A program made the position numbers and the translations under genes. 64,000 bases of DNA from Hyperoodon ampullatus (Eukaryota; Chordata; Mammalia; Artiodactyla; Ziphiidae), in assembly GCA_949752795.1 (NCBI GenBank), contig OX457071.1, positions 75,295,983 through 75,359,982 of the forward strand, written 5' to 3'. Below are positions 43,329 to 54,210 of this stretch, one piece after another. Below the pieces are notes generated by a model. That model saw only the letters and a list, made by a program, of their open reading frames with translations, was not told where the DNA came from and ran no database searches. Numbering within the stretch: the first letter of the stretch is position 1; the number at the start of each line of letters is the position of its first letter.

Positions 43329-43682
43329 TTTTTATTTTTTTAAATTTATTTATTTATTCATTTATTTAATTTTTGACTGCATTGGGTCTTTGCTGCTGCA
43401 CGTGGGTTTTCTCTAGTTGCTGAGAGCAGGGACTACTCTTTGTTGCGGTGCACGGGCTTCTCATTGTGGTGGCTTCTCTTGTTGCGGAGCATGGGCTCTA
43501 GGTGTGCGGGCTTTGGTATTTGTGGCGCATGGGCTTCAGTAGTTGTGGCTTGCAGGCTCAGGAGTTGTGGCGCACGGGCTTAGTTGCTCCGCGGCATGTG
43601 GGATCTTCCCGGACCAGGGCTCGAACCCGTGTCCCCTGCATTGGCAGGCAGATTCTTAACCACTGAGCCACCAGGGAAGCCC
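43329..43682 (-). mobile_element. CHR-type tRNA SINE, long form
   Basis: The most complete long form here (about 354 bp). The 14-bp TSD aatgttgtctttta lies at 43,315-43,328 and 43,683-43,696. The head is accagggaagccc, with three 'gttgtggcgcacgggctt'-type modules. Confidence 0.95.
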
Positions 43683-43696
43683 AATGTTGTCTTTTA

Positions 43697-45504
43697 AAAA
43701 AATCAAACTTCTCCGGTCTCAGCAGCTGTGGCCCCTGCAGTTTGGGAGATGCAGGAAAGAGTTTTTGGCAACCTCTTCTCTACTCGGTGGGGGGAGAAAA
43801 GAGAACGCTCCATCTCCCAGATTCTGGACAGGGATTGTTTGATGGTTACATACACACACGTACATGAATACACATTTACATGCATACACATCACACACAC
43901 ACACACACACACACAGAGTGTCAGGTTCACTGGTAATTTCCAGGCTGTAATGCACGACTGTCGGCTTCTAGGAACAGAGCGTGCACCTGTGGAAGAGCAA
44001 GTGCTCAGTGAGTTTCACGCCACGTTTTGTGTCTCTCATAATTTTAAGCGGGGGACTTTTGTGTTTATAGGCTTGTATGGGGGGTGCAGAACATAGGGCC
44101 AGCACAACTCAGAAGGAAAGGTCACATGGTTTTAATTCTGTGCTGATTCATCACACATTGATATTTTCTAATAAATGCCCTTCCTGACAAAATTGCAAAG
44201 GACAGTGAGTGGAACAAATGACATCATCCTCAAGACAAAGGTTGTGAGGACAATGACCAATGTTAACTGCTTCTCAACCTTGGAAACATGAGTTGTGGTT
44301 TCCCTCCACCCGCCCCATTTTGATGGCACTGGTAGAGGTCAGAGGATGGATTTGCAGTGGTCAAGCATTTTGCATTTCCCAGGGTGCTTTAATGTGAGGT
44401 GGCAGGGAAAGTGTTGTTGTTTCCACTTTTTCCCCGTAGGGAAACCGAGGCACAGAAGGTGCATGGCACGTCTGGCCCCGTGACTGCTGAGTGACCCCTG
44501 AGGGTGACCTGCTGTCCCGGCCGCCGCCTGGGCAGCCCAGTGTGTCTCTGCTGCCTTTTAAAATCCACAGTCTCTCTTTGTTTCTGTTTTCTTTTGTTTT
44601 TTCCTTGGAACTCATTCTCAGAAAATAAAACCCAAGGCTGTTTTGTTTATAAAAGTTTCCTCCTAAAATGGACTTCTTTGTATCACTTTACATCTACATA
44701 TATCACTCATTATCAGACCTTTTGTATAAGGTTTTTGGCATGCCTCTTGGAAATTTGTATCTGGAAAACTGTCTTCTTTGAATAACGGATCTATTTTCTG
44801 TTATCAGATTAGGAGATTTACGTACTTCTTGTCTTCCAGAAAGCTTAGAGCTAAATTTAATATTCAATCACGGCCTTTGTATTAATTACCTAAATTAATT
44901 TCCTCTCCTTCCATGAGGTTTTAAATTGTGTATTTCAGCTTTATTTTACAGGCACCTTTTATTATGCACGAATGCTTTTTGGAAATAGGCAGGGTGTATA
45001 CATTTTGAATAAATATTTTTCGATCTGAGCTTAATTTACTACAAACACATCAAATGCCTTAAATAAAGCTGTAATATTACTTCATGGAATTGGGTGAATC
45101 ATATAATATACTTTTTTTAAAGTTACAAATACTGTAAGAGTAAAAACTTGTTGTGGAAGAAATTTGTTGTATAAAATGACACTATAAACAATACCAGGCG
45201 TTATGACGACGGGGAATGAAGTAAAACCAGTGTGGAAGGGAATTTGGGAAGTTAGATGGAGGAATGCTACCGTTTAATTTTAGTTTGAATTATCTCTAAG
45301 CAATTCATATGAAATATCTTGAGGGAAGATCATTTTTACACTTCACAGAAAAAATAATCTGCACACAGGTTCCTGAGATTTGTCCTCACTCCAGGCTCTC
45401 GGCTTCAACAAGGCTACCTCATCATCATCATGTGGTCACCACTAGAACTAAAGAGCTCCGCCCTCTCCTCCCCGCCCCTCGGAGAGATCTGCCCCGGAGC
45501 ACGT
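43697..45504. other. Unique sequence with (AC)n and an AT-rich block
   Basis: (AC)n at 43,892-43,914. Positions 44,870-44,910 (attaattacctaaattaatttcc) form a TAATTA-rich block with possible enhancer character. No exon recognised. Confidence 0.45.
43892..43914. repeat. (AC)n microsatellite
   Basis: About 11 AC units within a wider acatacac-rich run from 43,853. Confidence 0.95.
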
Positions 45505-45670
45505 GTGTGGTCTCAGACGACTCAGATTCCACTCAGAGCCTTGTTTGGCTAATCTGTAAAATGGGACCATAACACCCACCTCAGTGGGCAGTGCTGGCCA
45601 TTTAACAACGTGAACGGAGTCTCATAACAAAATTTAGGACAAGAAATTTGCGCAGCACCTGACACATATT
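45505..45670 (+). repeat. MIR fragment, sense
   Basis: 'tttggctaatctgtaaaatgggaccataacacccacctcagtgggcag ... cgcagcacctgacacat' follows the sense MIR. Confidence 0.7.
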
Positions 45671-45789
45671 TCCTTGGAATTTGCATTCTACCTTGTGAAA
45701 AAGATAAAGGTTGCATTTTCTGTTTCATTAACTCCTGGGTGGAGCCCTGTACTCGATGTTTACAAAGCAGGTTTGCTGGAATATGTCAC

Positions 45790-46490
45790 ACACACAGAAG
45801 TGCATAAGTGGTAAGTGTGCAGGCAGCTGCTGGGATTTTCACACACTCAACACACCCAAGTACTAGCACTGAGATTAAGAAACAACTTCCAGGTCCCCTC
45901 TGGTCCCCTCTTGGTCACTGCTCTGCCCTAGGAAGGGACCCACCCACTATCCAGACTTCTGGTTTTGCCTATTTGGGGATTTTCCGCAAACGAGTATTGC
46001 ACACTCTTTTGTGTGTGGCTTCTTTCATTCACCAGGACGTTTGCAAGATTCATGCCTGGTGTGTCTACCACACACCAGCCGTGGTTTGTTTATTCTTGTG
46101 ACTGCATCTACCACACGACACCAAATATATGTGTCAGTTCTACCGATGATGGAAGTTTGGGCTTCCAGTTTGAGGATATTATGAGTAAAGCGGCTGAGGG
46201 CCTTCTTGAACTGTCTTAGGGTAAATGTATATACGTGTTTCCATGTGATGAATACTGAGGGGTGTAGCTGCTGATCTGAGGGTATGCAGATTGGTGAGCC
46301 TTAGTAAATCCTATCAGTTTTCCAAGGTGCCAATTTTTATCCCCACTGGAGTGTGGGAGTGCCTCTTCATCCTCATGGCCACGTGTCATGCTCCCTCTTT
46401 CTCATTTTGGTGTTCCCACTACATGGCTGTGTAGTGATAGCTCAGGATGCTTTTAGTTTGCATCTCCCAAGTGACAAATGACTCTGACGT
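45790..46490 (-). mobile_element. Ancient LINE-1 fragment
   Basis: Reverse, very decayed L1M: 'tgtggcttctttcattcaccaggacgtttgcaagattcatgcctggtg', 'ccaaggtgccaatttttatccccactggagtg' and 'ctcattttggtgttcccac'. Confidence 0.6.
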
Positions 46491-47255
46491 TGTTGTTAAC
46501 ATTACCTTACATTGTTTAAAGTAAGATGCCTGCATACACAACACAGAAAGCAAAAGTTACTAGAAATATAAGCAGAACTTGATAAAGCACAAATATAATG
46601 AATGGTTGTAAATATTCTTATTTTGCAATGCAGCAGATCTAGTAAACTTTAAATAATCAAAGATAAATAGGATCCTCACACATCCACAATCTCATGTAAT
46701 AACACACGTGAAGTTTTTATCCTACAAATACATAATATATCGTTTTCCCTTAGTTTTTTTTTTTGTCCTTTAAAATGTATTAAATTTATAAAATTCAATT
46801 TGGTACTTGATGATGAAGGACATTTCAACTAGTTCACGAAAGTCGAGATTTTAGAGCCCTTGGTCTCTCATCAAAATCCAATAAAATTGGATGAACTGTG
46901 TAAAGACCAAATCAAAATGCTTGGGGATCAGGGAGCACACTCATAGAGTACCGGTAGGGCAAAGAGGAAGTCGAGGGTGAAATTACAAGTCATCTAGTGT
47001 GCATTAAAACTAGAGGAACTTATCCCAAACCTATGGGGTCCAGGGAAAGTTGTAATTCAAGGAAATAGCCTTAAATACCTTCTTGGCCCTAGAAGGAATT
47101 TTTAAAATACAGGTTAGAATTAAGATGCTGGAAGAAAAAAATAACCAAATAAACCCGAAGGATCTAGGAAAAGGAAACTGAGATAGGAGCTGGTAATAAT
47201 GGAGTAAACACAAGGACTACTAAGTCTTTGGCTACGGAAATTCAGTATTAGGTTC
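46491..47255. other. AT-rich unique sequence
   Basis: Nothing recognised. Confidence 0.4.
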
Positions 47256-47261
47256 AGAAAT

Positions 47262-47660
47262 TGTTACCAACCCTGTGGAGTCAGGCCCAACGAGGGTCCT
47301 CCTGCCGGTGTCGTTGGAAACAATAGAACGAGACAGAGTTCGGTTCAAAAGCAAAGGAAAGTTTCCTTCTTTGATCAAAGAACTGGGAAGCGCCGCGTTC
47401 TGGAGCGCAAGCTCTTCCGGCAGCCTGTGCGGGGGCTGCTTTATACGGGAGGGGCGGGACTGTGGGCGGGGTTCTTGCGGGGCGGGCGCCGGCGCAGCCG
47501 AGCTGCTCAGGCTCCAGACCCAGTGCCGGGCGCCGCCTCTCTGCACACGGCCCACTGCGGCCGCCATCTTGAGTTGTGTGTGGAGAGTGACGCTTCTGTC
47601 CCCGGCCCGCCGGGCTCTCGGGTCAGAGGTGACTGCGCACGGCCCTACAGGCAAGTGCAG
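47262..47660 (-). mobile_element. LTR-like promoter element, probable solo LTR of an endogenous retrovirus
   Basis: A compact GC-rich island in an AT-rich area. On the minus strand it has two GC boxes (cccgccc), then a TATA box (tataaagcagcccc, about 47,437-47,450), and upstream the YY1-type motif aagatggcggc. The other side grades into 'gtaacaatttctgaacc'. This GC box-TATA arrangement and the length are LTR-like. No retroviral genes follow. The ends are approximate and no TSD was accepted. The alternative is an ordinary minus-strand gene promoter; a 140-codon frame across it has no known domain. Confidence 0.5.
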
Positions 47661-47754
47661 CTTGGACTAAGCACGAAAGGGGAGGTTGGACTTTATCACC
47701 TAGATTCCAACTTATTTTTCCTGAGGACCCCAGTGGGCTTTGATGGTGACAAAA

Positions 47755-47880
47755 TGCCTGAATGTGACCCTGGACAAGGTGAGCGGCCTAAAGACAAATG
47801 TGTCGCCTCTCTGGTTATTTTGCTTCCTTTGCTATAAAATAGCAATAGCTGGAGCAGAAATAATAATACCCAAGACAGTG
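47755..47880 (+). repeat. MIR fragment, sense
   Basis: 'tgaatgtgaccctggacaaggtgag', 'gtcgcctctctggttattttgcttcctttgctataaaatagcaat' and 'ataataatacc' follow the MIR core. Confidence 0.65.
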
Positions 47881-49061
47881 TAAGTGGTCATAGTAAGGTC
47901 TAAAAATGCAGTATTGTTGTATCATGACTTCCTGTCTACATCTGCCAAGATGCTCACTTTGGAATACTGCAGACACAAAAGTCACGCACATTTAAAGGGA
48001 TCGTGGGAGCTCTGTTTATCACGGAGGCCTCTGCCCCGCGTGTGTGGATATTCTGCAGAAAGTTCCTAAACCACCTTTACCGCGGAGCCACATAGACGGA
48101 CGCCTGCAGGGGCCATACAAGCCAACAAGAGGTGAGTCTGATTATTTTTGTTTGCAGACGCGTTCGGACTCTTTCTGAACTCTCTGTAGAAGTCAGAAGA
48201 TGGATGTTAACCACAAATTTATGAGAAATTCTCATAAGGTTCCTTGTCTGTAGTAGATATTAGAAAACAGATATAAAGTTGATCTCAGTAACAAGAGATG
48301 ACAGTCTTCGGTGTGTTCTGGTTGCTTGAAATCTGATAATGCTGACTGGTCAGATTCCCAGAGCCCAGTTTCCCTGCTGGACCAGTTCTCCTGAGAAACC
48401 AGCCTCCCTGTTAAAAGACGAGACCAGTGAAACAGAACAAATGCAGGCAGCACGGTTAAGGTGCCTCATGTTTCTAGGACAAGAGGCCGGCTCCGGCCAT
48501 GTACCGTCAGGCAGGGGCCACTCTCCCTGAGCCAGGCAGCATCTGGGGAAGGAGGAGGGTGGCCTGGGACGGGGGCAGCGGGCTGGGTCTCAGCCATGGG
48601 CAAGAACTCACCGCGGTGAAGTCGTTTTCTGTGCTGTGTCTCAGGCAGGGGTTTAAATGCAAGGATGGTGCTGTACTTTGCTGATGTTGCGTGAAACGTG
48701 TCCTCATCCAGCTCCAAATTCAGGATTCCGTGTCTTGTTGACAGTTGGTGTCTCTAGGTTGCAGGGCTGGCCCCGCCCTGCAGGCTCTGTGGGCAGGAGC
48801 TGCGCGCCGCCCACGTTTGGTGGTGCTGGTTTGCACAACATAGACTCGACATCTAGAGGGAAGCCTCCTGCACTGGTGCCTCTGTGACATCCCAGGAGGC
48901 CTCCCCACTTCTCAGAAACGTGCTACTTGTTAACTTCTGAACTAAACCATCTAAGTTGTGTGCTTGAGGGTTTTTTTCCCATCACCTTCTTCCAGGTGAG
49001 TGTATTGTGAGCTAAGCTGAGTTCTAGATCCAGGTCTGCCAGGGACTGGTTGGGTTGCCGT
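47881..49061. other. Unique sequence, locally GC-rich
   Basis: No exon is supported. GC is higher at 48,490-48,900. Confidence 0.4.
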
Positions 49062-49075
49062 AAGAAAGCCTTGTT

Positions 49076-49364
49076 GAGGGACTTCTCTTGTGGTGCAGTG
49101 GTTAAGAATCTGCCTGCCAGTGCAGGGGACATGGGTTTGAGCCCTGGTCCAGGAAGATCCCACATGCCGCGGAGCAACGAAGTCCGTGCGCCACAACTAC
49201 TGAGCCTGCACTCTAGAGCCCGCGAGCCACAACTACTGAGCCCGCGTGCCACAACTACTGAAACCCGCGCACCTAGAGCCCGTGTTCTGCAACAAGAGAA
49301 GCCACCACAGTGAGAAGCCTGCGCACCGCAGCGAAGACCCAAAGCAGCCAAAAAGAAAAAAAAA
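49076..49364 (+). mobile_element. CHR-type tRNA SINE, long form
   Basis: Plus strand: head 'gacttctcttgtggtgcagtggttaagaatctgcc', B-box 'gggtttgagccc', then three successive 'gccacaactactga' modules and an A tail. The 11-bp TSD aagaaagcctt lies at 49,062-49,072 and 49,365-49,375. Confidence 0.93.
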
Positions 49365-49375
49365 AAAGAAAGCCT

Positions 49376-50655
49376 TTTCTCTTCTCTGGATTTCCTCGAC
49401 ATACGTGAAAGGGAGAGTCCGTGACTTGTATGGGACGCTTTGGCACTAACCCCCATAGCTTCTCCCTTTCTTTTCTCCCCACACAGCTCGTGCCTTGTTG
49501 CAGCGTCCCTGTGACCTGCCATGAGGACGTGACCCGCAGATGCAATTTCCAGTGCGGTAGACAGGCTGTGTCTGCGGTCATCAAGATTGTCTGTCTTTGT
49601 CTGGACGTTTTGGGTGGATGACCTTATCCTGGAGGAGGCGACACTTCCTCAGACGCCGGATATGTTCCGTCCCCGCTGTTCCTGCCTAGTGGCCCCCCAC
49701 TGACCCCTGTCACAGTCCCCTCCCCCCATGCACTGCGGGTGCAGCCTGTCCTGTGCCATCAGACAGCCCTCATGGGTGGCCTCTGGGCTGCCTGGCTGGC
49801 CCCCTTCCAGCCACACCTGCTGACTCCCCTGTGCAGGCTCTGACCACGCTCACCAGGACCAGTTGACAGGGTCTTGCCCCAGGTTCACGCCCCTCGCCTC
49901 CTGCTGGGGGCTCCTGGAGGATGCCCGGGCATGGGACTTGGGAATCCTGGGATGCACACATGCACAAGCCAGTGCGTTGGGGAGGTTAGTCTCCGGGGGG
50001 TGGTCGGTCGAAGGAAGCCTCGAATAATGCTGTGCCCGCTGGTCACGAGAGAATGGTCCCTGTCGGGGCTGGTCCAGGGACAAGGGGAGGAGAGAAGAGG
50101 TTCCATAGAGGGGGAGAGCCTCCGAGCTGAATCTTGAGAGAAGCGGGTGGCTTCAGGGGCAGGCGCTGAGAGGAGGGTCGGGACTGGATGCAGAGGGGGC
50201 AGCGCCGTCAGAATCACGGGGAAGGGCCTGCTGGTGGTTGGTTCCCCAGGACCAGAGGAGGGCAGGGAGGGCGCCGGGGGGTGCCGACCGCAGGCCCCTG
50301 GTGCTGCTCGTCTCTGAGCAGCTTCTCTGTCGTGTTCTCTCCCCGCCGTGTCTCCTCTGCCACGTGCAGATGGAAACCTGCCTGGTCACTGAGAGGCCCC
50401 AGCGGCTGTAGGCAGAGCTCAGCTGTGTCTCCCTGCCCCATCCTTGCTGGGCCTCGGGGCCCCTCGGGTCTCTGCTCTCCGTACAACTCCCGGTGGAAGG
50501 ACGGGAGGACCAGGCCTGATTCCAAAGGCTCTCTCGGGCTCAGTGGCCCAGTTTGATGCTAACATTTTTGTTCCTTGGTTGTCATTAAGAAATGATCTTA
50601 TATTTAAATTCAGAATGGACCTTCACCTACGTCAGGGTCCTTCCTGTTGATGCAG

Positions 50656-50659
<4 letters not shown>
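49376..50659. other. GC-rich unique sequence
   Basis: No gene is supported. The open frames overlap on both strands and lack domains. Confidence 0.4.

Positions 50660-50690
<31 letters not shown>
50660..50690. repeat. (GT)n microsatellite
   Basis: About 14 GT units ending in gtgcgtg. Confidence 0.95.
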
Positions 50691-50692
<2 letters not shown>

Positions 50693-52108
50693 ACTTTTAA
50701 TCCGTTACCTGAGGAACAAGTGTTCCCGGCGGGTTGCTAGGACTCGCCAGCACAGCATCTCTGCCCGACTCCCCCGTTTCCAGCTGAGAACTGGTCTCCG
50801 TGGACACCAGCCTGATGACAAGGGGAGACGGATGGTGGAAAAGGGTCTTCCTTTAGGGGACTCTTTGGACACAGTAGAACGTGACTGATTTCTCTACGAA
50901 AGACACACTTGATGAGAAGAACATGAATATCCAGCGTCTTGGCCCTGGGCCCTCCCCCTGGCCCTGGCCCCTGCCCTGTGCACGCGGGAGGCCTGCGCCC
51001 AGAGCCTGCCCATCGGCTTCCCCTCCCCCCCGCGCTGGGTTTCTTGTGTGACTCACAGTCCTGCCCAGCTGTTTATTTATAAGAATGTGTCTCCTGTTTC
51101 CCATGGAAAATTGTTCCACCGAGCTTCCTGTAGGGATACTTGGGGACTAAGAACCTTGGCTTCTGATTTTTCCCGTCTACTTGACGTGACAGCTCTGAGG
51201 CCTGATTCTTTTGAATTTTCTGCTTCCCCTGCTGCTCTTTAGGCTAAAAAACAGCAAGTCTCCTTTAGCATCTTGTTTTCAGTTTAGGAGAACTACCTGT
51301 CCCTGCAGCACAAATTTCTTTAGCTCCGTGTTATTTTCCTTTTGGATCTAAAACATCAAGTGTTTGAGGAGCGAGAACATTCTGTCGGCTTTTGCGTTTT
51401 ATTATCATGAAATGCAGAAGGGGTTTTGTGTGACGTATGTTTGCAGAGAGTTTCAGAGCTAGGGCACTGCCTGAGACGTTTTCTCCCAAGACTATTTTGA
51501 CCTCTTTTTCTTTTAGACTGGAATGTGAGTTTCAATTTTTTTTTTCCTTTTCATAAAGCAGTGCCATGATCGATAAAAGATGAGCGATAGAATTTGGAAA
51601 AATCACTGCATTTAGATGCAAATACCTAGTGAACCATGAGCCACTGAAACCCCCTCTCGACGCTCACGGTTCATGGGTGGTTTGCCTGGAGCTGCTGCAT
51701 ATTCATGTTCAGGTAGAAATGATCTGTGGGGCAGAGGTGCTAACACCACCTATTGGAGCCATGAGATTGGGTGGTTCGAACCCTGGACCTCAGCTTTCTC
51801 ACCGGGAAATGAGGAGGCTCAGCCAGCTTGCCGTCTGACCATCCCTCTGGACTGCCTTGCTGTGAGGTGGCAGGTGCACGACGGTACTTCTCTCCCCGGC
51901 CACAAGGTGTCCGAGGAGCACGCACCTGCGGGACTGATTTTCCTGAGAGGCCAGCAGGGCCTGTCTCCCCGCCGGCTTTGTCCTCCCTGGGAGCTCGGGA
52001 GCCCCTCAGATGTGAGCAGGGCGATGCTTTGGTCTCACGTTTGTCATATTTGGGGGCCGGTGACTCAATCATCCAGACTCAGACAAGAATTTTAAGAGAC
52101 ACCAAAAC
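50691..52108. other. Unique sequence
   Basis: No exon or clear repeat. A ten-T run is near 51,536. Confidence 0.4.
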
Positions 52109-52121
52109 AATCCCTTTGTTT

Positions 52122-52613
52122 TCTTTTTCTTTTTTTTAAATTTAATTTTATTATTTTTTTGGCTGCGTCGGATCTTCGTTGCTGCGTGCGGGCTTTCCCC
52201 AGTTGCGGGGAGCACGGGTTACTCTTCGTTGCGGTGTGTGGGCTTCTCATTGTGACGGCTTCAGTAGTTGTGGCGCACGGGCTTAGTTGCTCTGTGGCAT
52301 GTGGGATCTTCCCGGACCAGGGCTCAAACCCGTGTCCCCTGCATTGGCAGGCGGATTCTTTTTTTTTTTTTTTTTTTTTTGCGGTACGCGGGCCTCTCAC
52401 CGTTGTGGCCTCTCCCGTTGCGGAGCACAGGCTCCGGACTCGCAGGCTCAGCGGCCATGGCTCACGGGCCCAGCCGCTCCGCGGCATGTGGGATCTTCCC
52501 GGACCGGGGCACGAACCCGCGTCCCCTGCATCGGCAGGCGGACTCTCAACCACTGTGCCACCAGGGAAGTCCTGGCAGGCGGATTCTTAACCACTGCGCC
52601 ACCAGGGAAGTCC
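52122..52613 (-). mobile_element. CHR-type SINE, long form, split by a second CHR SINE
   Basis: The outer copy runs from its T-rich tail (52,122-52,160) through 'ggctgcgtcggatcttcgttgctgcgtgcgggc' to 'gcattggcaggcggattctt', and resumes after the inner SINE with 'ggcggattcttaaccactgcgccaccagggaagtccc'. The outer flanks (ccctttgttttctt / cccttcattttctt) may be a decayed TSD. Confidence 0.93.
52361..52572 (-). mobile_element. CHR SINE, short form, nested in a long-form CHR SINE
   Basis: Its 16-bp TSD tggcaggcggattctt lies at 52,345-52,360 and 52,573-52,588, entirely within the outer element. The sequence is near consensus with a T tail of about 20. Confidence 0.96.
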
Positions 52614-53754
52614 CTCCCTTCATTTTCTTGATGGCTGTTTGAAACCTGGCTGGGAACCAGACCCTTTCAGGAATGGATTATCGTGTGGGCCACGAATAGG
52701 AATTTACAAGGGTTTTTCAAACACGAACACATCAACAGAGGAAGAGTTATCGTGGATTATTTATACAGTTTAGGTGTAGACATCTTTAGAAATAAAATGG
52801 CAGGCGGCAGGCTCGGGCTTCCCTCTGTGTCCAGGGTCTGCGGGGGCTCTTGCAGAGCTTTGCCTGTTCTGGGTCACCCCAAATAATAGGCGCCCTGTGC
52901 TCGGGGCAGCGTGCAGAGGGGAGGATGTAAAAAGCCCACAAAGAGCCGTCACTTCAAGGATGTGCCACATCCTTCCTGTGCTTCTTCCCGCAGGGGAGGG
53001 CCCAGTTCCCATCACACCCACAGCAGCCCGGGGTGGTGGGCCACTGGTTCATTTAGCCAGGAGAGAAGGGAAACCCCTCCAGGGGGCGAGTTCATGAGGC
53101 CTGCACATCCATTTGCAATAAACGTGGACAGACAAATGTCAAGTTCAGCAAAAGAAGCTCTACCCCAGTGAGCCTTGAAGGAGGAGCGTTCCTGGGAATA
53201 ACCAGCAAGCTACGTTTGGAGGTGTCGATGGTGAGACTTTAGAAATGTCAGCACCAGAGAGAACCTTCCAGGGTAGGGTGGGAAGTTGTATGATGGTACA
53301 AGGATCGTAATCCTGACATTCATGCAAGAATAGCGCTAACTCCTTGTGATACTATGCCCTTTGCCATTTAAAAAAGAAGGAGATTTCAGCTGGCTACCTT
53401 TCAGAAGGTGTTATTATGACTATGATTTTACATTTATAATTCAAATTTTTTATGAACAACCGAATGCCGGTTGCTATAATTCAAAATGTATATGCCAAGA
53501 AAGCAAGTGCTGTGCCCTGTCTTATTTTACATAGTCTTTGCGGTTTGGATCAGCAAACCTATGGTCGCTGTCAGTCCGGAGGGTGATGTCCCACTTAGGG
53601 TAAAGGGGCCTCAGCCTCTGGTCCACATGTGGACAGTGTGAAGCATATGTATGTGTTTGTGGTGACACTCCGTTTCTGTGTTGCTCTTAAACCGTACCCG
53701 GTCGCCCCTCCTCCTCCAGGGTACGTACATTGCTCTGCATCCGTCCTTTCGTCC
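52614..53754. other. Unique sequence
   Basis: Nothing recognised. Confidence 0.4.
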
Positions 53755-53930
53755 TTGGTACTCGGAGGCCTGGGTTCAAATGCGGCCTCTGTCCTTCTCT
53801 AACTGTGTGGTTTTGGGCACTTTCCTTACCTTCCGTGTGACTCACCACAGTGAGGATGTAAAGGTTCTGACCCGCTGGGTTGTTGTGAGGAGTTTATAAG
53901 GAGTTGACGCTGCACGCGGGGCCCAGAACA
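53755..53930 (+). repeat. MIR fragment, sense
   Basis: 'gcctgggttcaaatgcggcctctg', 'aactgtgtggttttgggcac', 'ctgggttgttgtgaggagtttataagg' follow the sense MIR along most of its length. Confidence 0.8.
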
Positions 53931-54084
53931 CCTCACACGTCCCCGCTACCGGCCTCGTCCATCTAAAGCATGTGTTGCATGGTGTGGCCTGGTGCCACGT
54001 ACCGGGCACTGTGCCGGGCTGTGGCATTCAGTGCTGGTGAGAAGAGCCCTCGGGACCAAGGGCCCCGACACCGGTCCTCGGGTG

Positions 54085-54210
54085 CTACTGGCCCTACCAG
54101 CCAAGTGACTCTGGACAAGTCACCCGACCTCCTTGGGCCTCAGTTTCCTCTTTTGTCAAATGGTAAAGATGGAGTCAGTCATCTCAAAATTATATTCCAG
54201 TTCTAAGTAC
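54085..54210 (+). repeat. MIR-type fragment, sense
   Basis: 'caagtgactctggacaagtcacccgacctccttgggcctcagtttcctcttttgtcaaatgg' is a well-kept MIR core. Confidence 0.85.

Noticed and set aside
43853..43914. A tandem array resembling a CRISPR or satellite
   Set aside because: It is an ordinary (AC)n microsatellite with an acatacac flank; no spacer-repeat structure exists anywhere in the window.
47257..47861. A 5-bp direct repeat gaaat framing a TG...CA segment (47,262-47,856) as the LTR boundary
   Set aside because: The right-hand copy lies inside a MIR that extends past it, so the match is likely chance. The LTR probably ends near 47,650.
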